Part shown: positions 62,674 to 64,000 of the stretch, piece after piece
Position numbering within the stretch: position 1 is the first letter of the stretch
Layout: every line of letters begins with the position of its first letter
NCBI GenBank assembly: GCA_964640955.1
Contig: CAZXJI010000010.1
Location: forward strand, 1 to 64,000
DNA length: 64,000 nt
Source: CAXXOK01 sp964640955
GTDB lineage: Bacteria; Bacillota; Clostridia; Christensenellales; Aristaeellaceae
Direction: 5' to 3'
Position numbers and translations under genes: made by a program
The notes under the pieces: generated by a model
Database searches by the model: none
Told to the model about the DNA's origin: nothing
What the model saw: only the letters and a program-made list of their open reading frames with translations

Positions 62674-62699
62674 CCGCCGTGAAAGGAATTTGGGTATAG

Positions 62700-62736
62700 C
62701 AGAAGCGCCGCGAAGGTTCGCGGCGCTTCTGTTTTT
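62700..62736 (+). terminator. Strong terminator after membrane-protein gene
   Basis: CAGAAGCGCCGCGAA pairs with TTCGCGGCGCTTCTG, two-base tip, then TTTTT. Nothing coding was seen in 62737-62889. Confidence 0.9.
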
Positions 62737-62889
62737 CGGAGGTCTTATGCGGCTCGTTTCCGGCTGATCGGGGCAACAGGCCCCTCTCCGCAGTTTTCCT
62801 TCGAATCGGCGGGAGCGGCTTCAGCGGCCGTTCCCCACCGCCTGTCGGGCGGAATCGCCTCCCCGGAGGAGGTTATGCTCGTGCTGTCC

Positions 62890-63339
62890 TCAGGCGTTCT
62901 CCGAAACGATATCGATCTTCTTGGCTTCCTTCTTGGGAGCGGGCTGCTCCTTGGGCAGGGTCAGCACCAGCACGCCGTTGTGGTAGTCGGCCTTGATGTT
63001 CTCCTCGTCGATGCCTTCGAGGTTGAAGCAACGCTCCACGTGGCCGCTGCGGCGCTCGCTATAGAGGTAGCTGCCCTTCTCTTCCTTCTTCTCCTCGTTG
63101 AGGTCGGCGCTGATGGTGAGCGTGCCGTCGTCGATGCTGACGTTCAGTTTGTCCTTGGGCACGCCGGGCAGCTCGGCTTCCAGCTGGTAGGCCTTCTCAT
63201 CCTCGCGCACGTCCACGCGGAAGCCCGCGGGGCCCATCATGTCGCTCATGTCGAAGAACGAACGGAAGAAGTTATCGTTGAAAAGCGGGGCGGGAAGCTC
63301 ACGGGAAAGGTTACGACGGAACGGAACGAGAGTATACAT
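62890..63339 (-). CDS. hsp20: Small heat-shock protein Hsp20
   Basis: ATP-independent holdase of the alpha-crystallin family, cytoplasmic. 149 residues. The crystallin core runs from about 40 to 135, with ELPGVPKDKLNVSIDDGTL and the family GVLVLTLPK near its end. AAGGAGG precedes ATG 63339; the open frame starting further upstream lacks a ribosome site. Promoter and two CtsR operator sets lie upstream. Confidence 0.96.
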   Translation of the reverse strand: MYTLVPFRRNLSRELPAPLFNDNFFRSFFDMSDMMGPAGFRVDVREDEKAYQLEAELPGVPKDKLNVSIDDGTLTISADLNEEKKEEKGSYLYSERRSGHVERCFNLEGIDEENIKADYHNGVLVLTLPKEQPAPKKEAKKIDIVSENA

Positions 63340-63438
63340 ACGGCATCCTCCTTTTATTTGGGCGGTTGACCACCCATTCAAAAACATCTTAGCGGGTCTG
63401 CGGGCTCCTCTGGGGAGGAACCCCCGAACCTTGATTAA

Positions 63439-63467
63439 AGGATAGCACTAAGGTCAAAAATAGTCAA
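63439..63467 (-). promoter_or_regulatory. Promoter of hsp20
   Basis: Minus strand TTGACT, 17-base spacer, TATCCT with TGC in front. The -35 lies within CtsR box A. Confidence 0.7.
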
Positions 63468-63468
63468 T
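63452..63468 (+). promoter_or_regulatory. CtsR operator A at hsp20
   Basis: GGTCAAA-AAT-AGTCAAT: two heptads with a three-base gap, the CtsR consensus (A/G)GTCAAA-nan-(A/G)GTCAAA with one mismatch. Confidence 0.8.
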
Positions 63469-63477
63469 TACGGCGAA

Positions 63478-63504
63478 GATCAACAAAAGTCAGCTATGGT
63501 CAAA
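63478..63504 (+). promoter_or_regulatory. CtsR operator B (triple heptad) at hsp20
   Basis: GATCAAC, AAA, AGTCAGC, TAT, GGTCAAA: three heptads in phase, the last perfect, the first two degenerate. Lies upstream of operator A. Confidence 0.65.
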
Positions 63505-63599
63505 CATGATACGTTTTCGTTTATTTTCTCGCTCAAATAAACTATATCTTTAGATTTCTTCAATTTTCAATAGATTTCCCATTCTGTTCCTGAAGCTGC

Positions 63600-63646
63600 A
63601 AAAAACAGCCGGGCGCCGGAGGAATTCCCCTCCGGAGGCCCGGCTG
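63600..63646 (-). terminator. Terminator of the aconitase gene
   Basis: On the minus strand CAGCCGGGC... pairs with GCCCGGCTG, with an inner CCGGAGG/CCTCCGG step, followed by TTTTTTG. Confidence 0.85.
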
Positions 63647-63678
63647 CCGGCCGATGTTCCGTTCTTCGGCGAACGCTC

Positions 63679-64000
63679 TTACCCCTGTTCCTTCATCATG
63701 TTGATCAGTCCCCCGGCCAGGATCATCCCGCGCTGGCGCTCGCTCAGCCTGAGCACCGTTTCGCACGTGAACCCCTTGGTCACGTTGCGTACGGGGATCA
63801 CTTCCTCGCCGGCGGCCACCAGCGCGCGCACGCCGGGCAGCTCCAGCTCGTCATTCTGATCGAAGCGGTCGTAATCGGCCTCGTTGCGGAAGGTCAGGGG
63901 CTGAATGCCGTTGTTGATGAGGTTGTCGCGGTGGATGCGCGCGAAGCTCTTGGCGATCACCGCGCGGATGTGCAGGTACAGCGGCACCAGCGCCGCGTGC
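63679..64000 (-). CDS. acn: Aconitate hydratase, C-terminal fragment
   Basis: The last 106 or so residues of aconitase, cut by the right edge. The read-through HAALVPLYLHIRAVIAKSF and ARIHRDNLINNGI are the signature of the swivel (domain 4) of aconitases, with the substrate Arg/Ser region AKSFARIHR. It isomerises citrate to isocitrate, using a 4Fe-4S cluster in the missing part. Whether it is AcnA or the anaerobe mitochondrial-like type cannot be told. The terminator follows the stop. Confidence 0.85.
   Translation of the reverse strand, partial: HAALVPLYLHIRAVIAKSFARIHRDNLINNGIQPLTFRNEADYDRFDQNDELELPGVRALVAAGEEVIPVRNVTKGFTCETVLRLSERQRGMILAGGLINMMKEQG

Noticed and set aside
63430..63470. Possible HrcA CIRCE element at hsp20 (TTAGTGCT)
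   Set aside because: CIRCE is TTAGCACTC-N9-GAGTGCTAA; only a partial half is present and no inverted partner; the CtsR heptads explain the site better.
1..64000. CRISPR arrays, tRNA or rRNA genes
   Set aside because: No array of spaced repeats and no tRNA or rRNA signature was seen on reading both strands; a dedicated scan could still find a missed tRNA.

Overview
The window reads as the chromosome of a GC-rich (about two thirds G+C by eye) anaerobic Firmicute, most likely class Clostridia. Evidence: Clostridia-type fused PurL, B. subtilis-type PurF, DapL/DapF lysine branch, RapZ, DUF6171 and DUF624 families, CtsR and PurR-type operators, strong AGGAGG ribosome sites, frequent GTG/TTG starts, and promoters that nearly all carry an extended -10 (TGn-TATAAT). 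No rRNA, tRNA, CRISPR array or phage was recognised.

Layout. 1-3.6 kb: divergent plant-glycan genes (GH36 alpha-galactosidase, cut by the left edge, and GH51 arabinofuranosidase) plus a DUF6171 gene. 3.7-7.8 kb: dxr, rseP, pgsA, an EamA transporter. 7.9-16 kb: a co-directional run with DUF624, a methyltransferase, Hsp33 and four poorly characterised proteins (TPR, helical-repeat, HD, zinc-ribbon/TPR/Ig-like), then a secreted protein. 17.5-26.1 kb (minus strand): a four-gene operon of a lipoprotein, a membrane protein, a tubulin-like GTPase and a very large actin/Hsp70-fold ATPase; this is the most interesting system in the window. 26.3-28.6 kb: a 167-bp MITE-like element whose end forms the stop codon of dapL, then dapL and dapF. 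28.7-30.2 kb: a GuaA paralogue that has lost its glutaminase nucleophile. 30.5-43.7 kb: purECFMN-purO-purH(C-terminal domain)-purD-purL-purB, covering PRPP to IMP and on to AMP apart from a purK, with a perfect sigma-A promoter and PurR box. 43.7-45.7 kb: murB and rapZ. 45.8-50.9 kb (minus): cellobiose phosphorylase, an Lsa-like ABC-F protein with a possible attenuation leader, and xpt with its own PurR box. 51-64 kb: DUF1003 protein, a 42-bp-repeat coiled-coil protein, a LacI regulator, a VanY-type carboxypeptidase, a sugar nucleotidyltransferase, an MBL-fold hydrolase, a three-gene hydrolase operon, a polytopic membrane protein, CtsR-controlled hsp20 and the 3' end of aconitase.

How it fits together: the organism salvages and makes purines under a PurR-like regulator, degrades plant oligosaccharides (arabinan, galactosides, cellobiose), makes meso-DAP peptidoglycan, and carries a dual tubulin/actin membrane-associated module of unknown job. 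All calls rest on reading motifs by eye; no database search was run.
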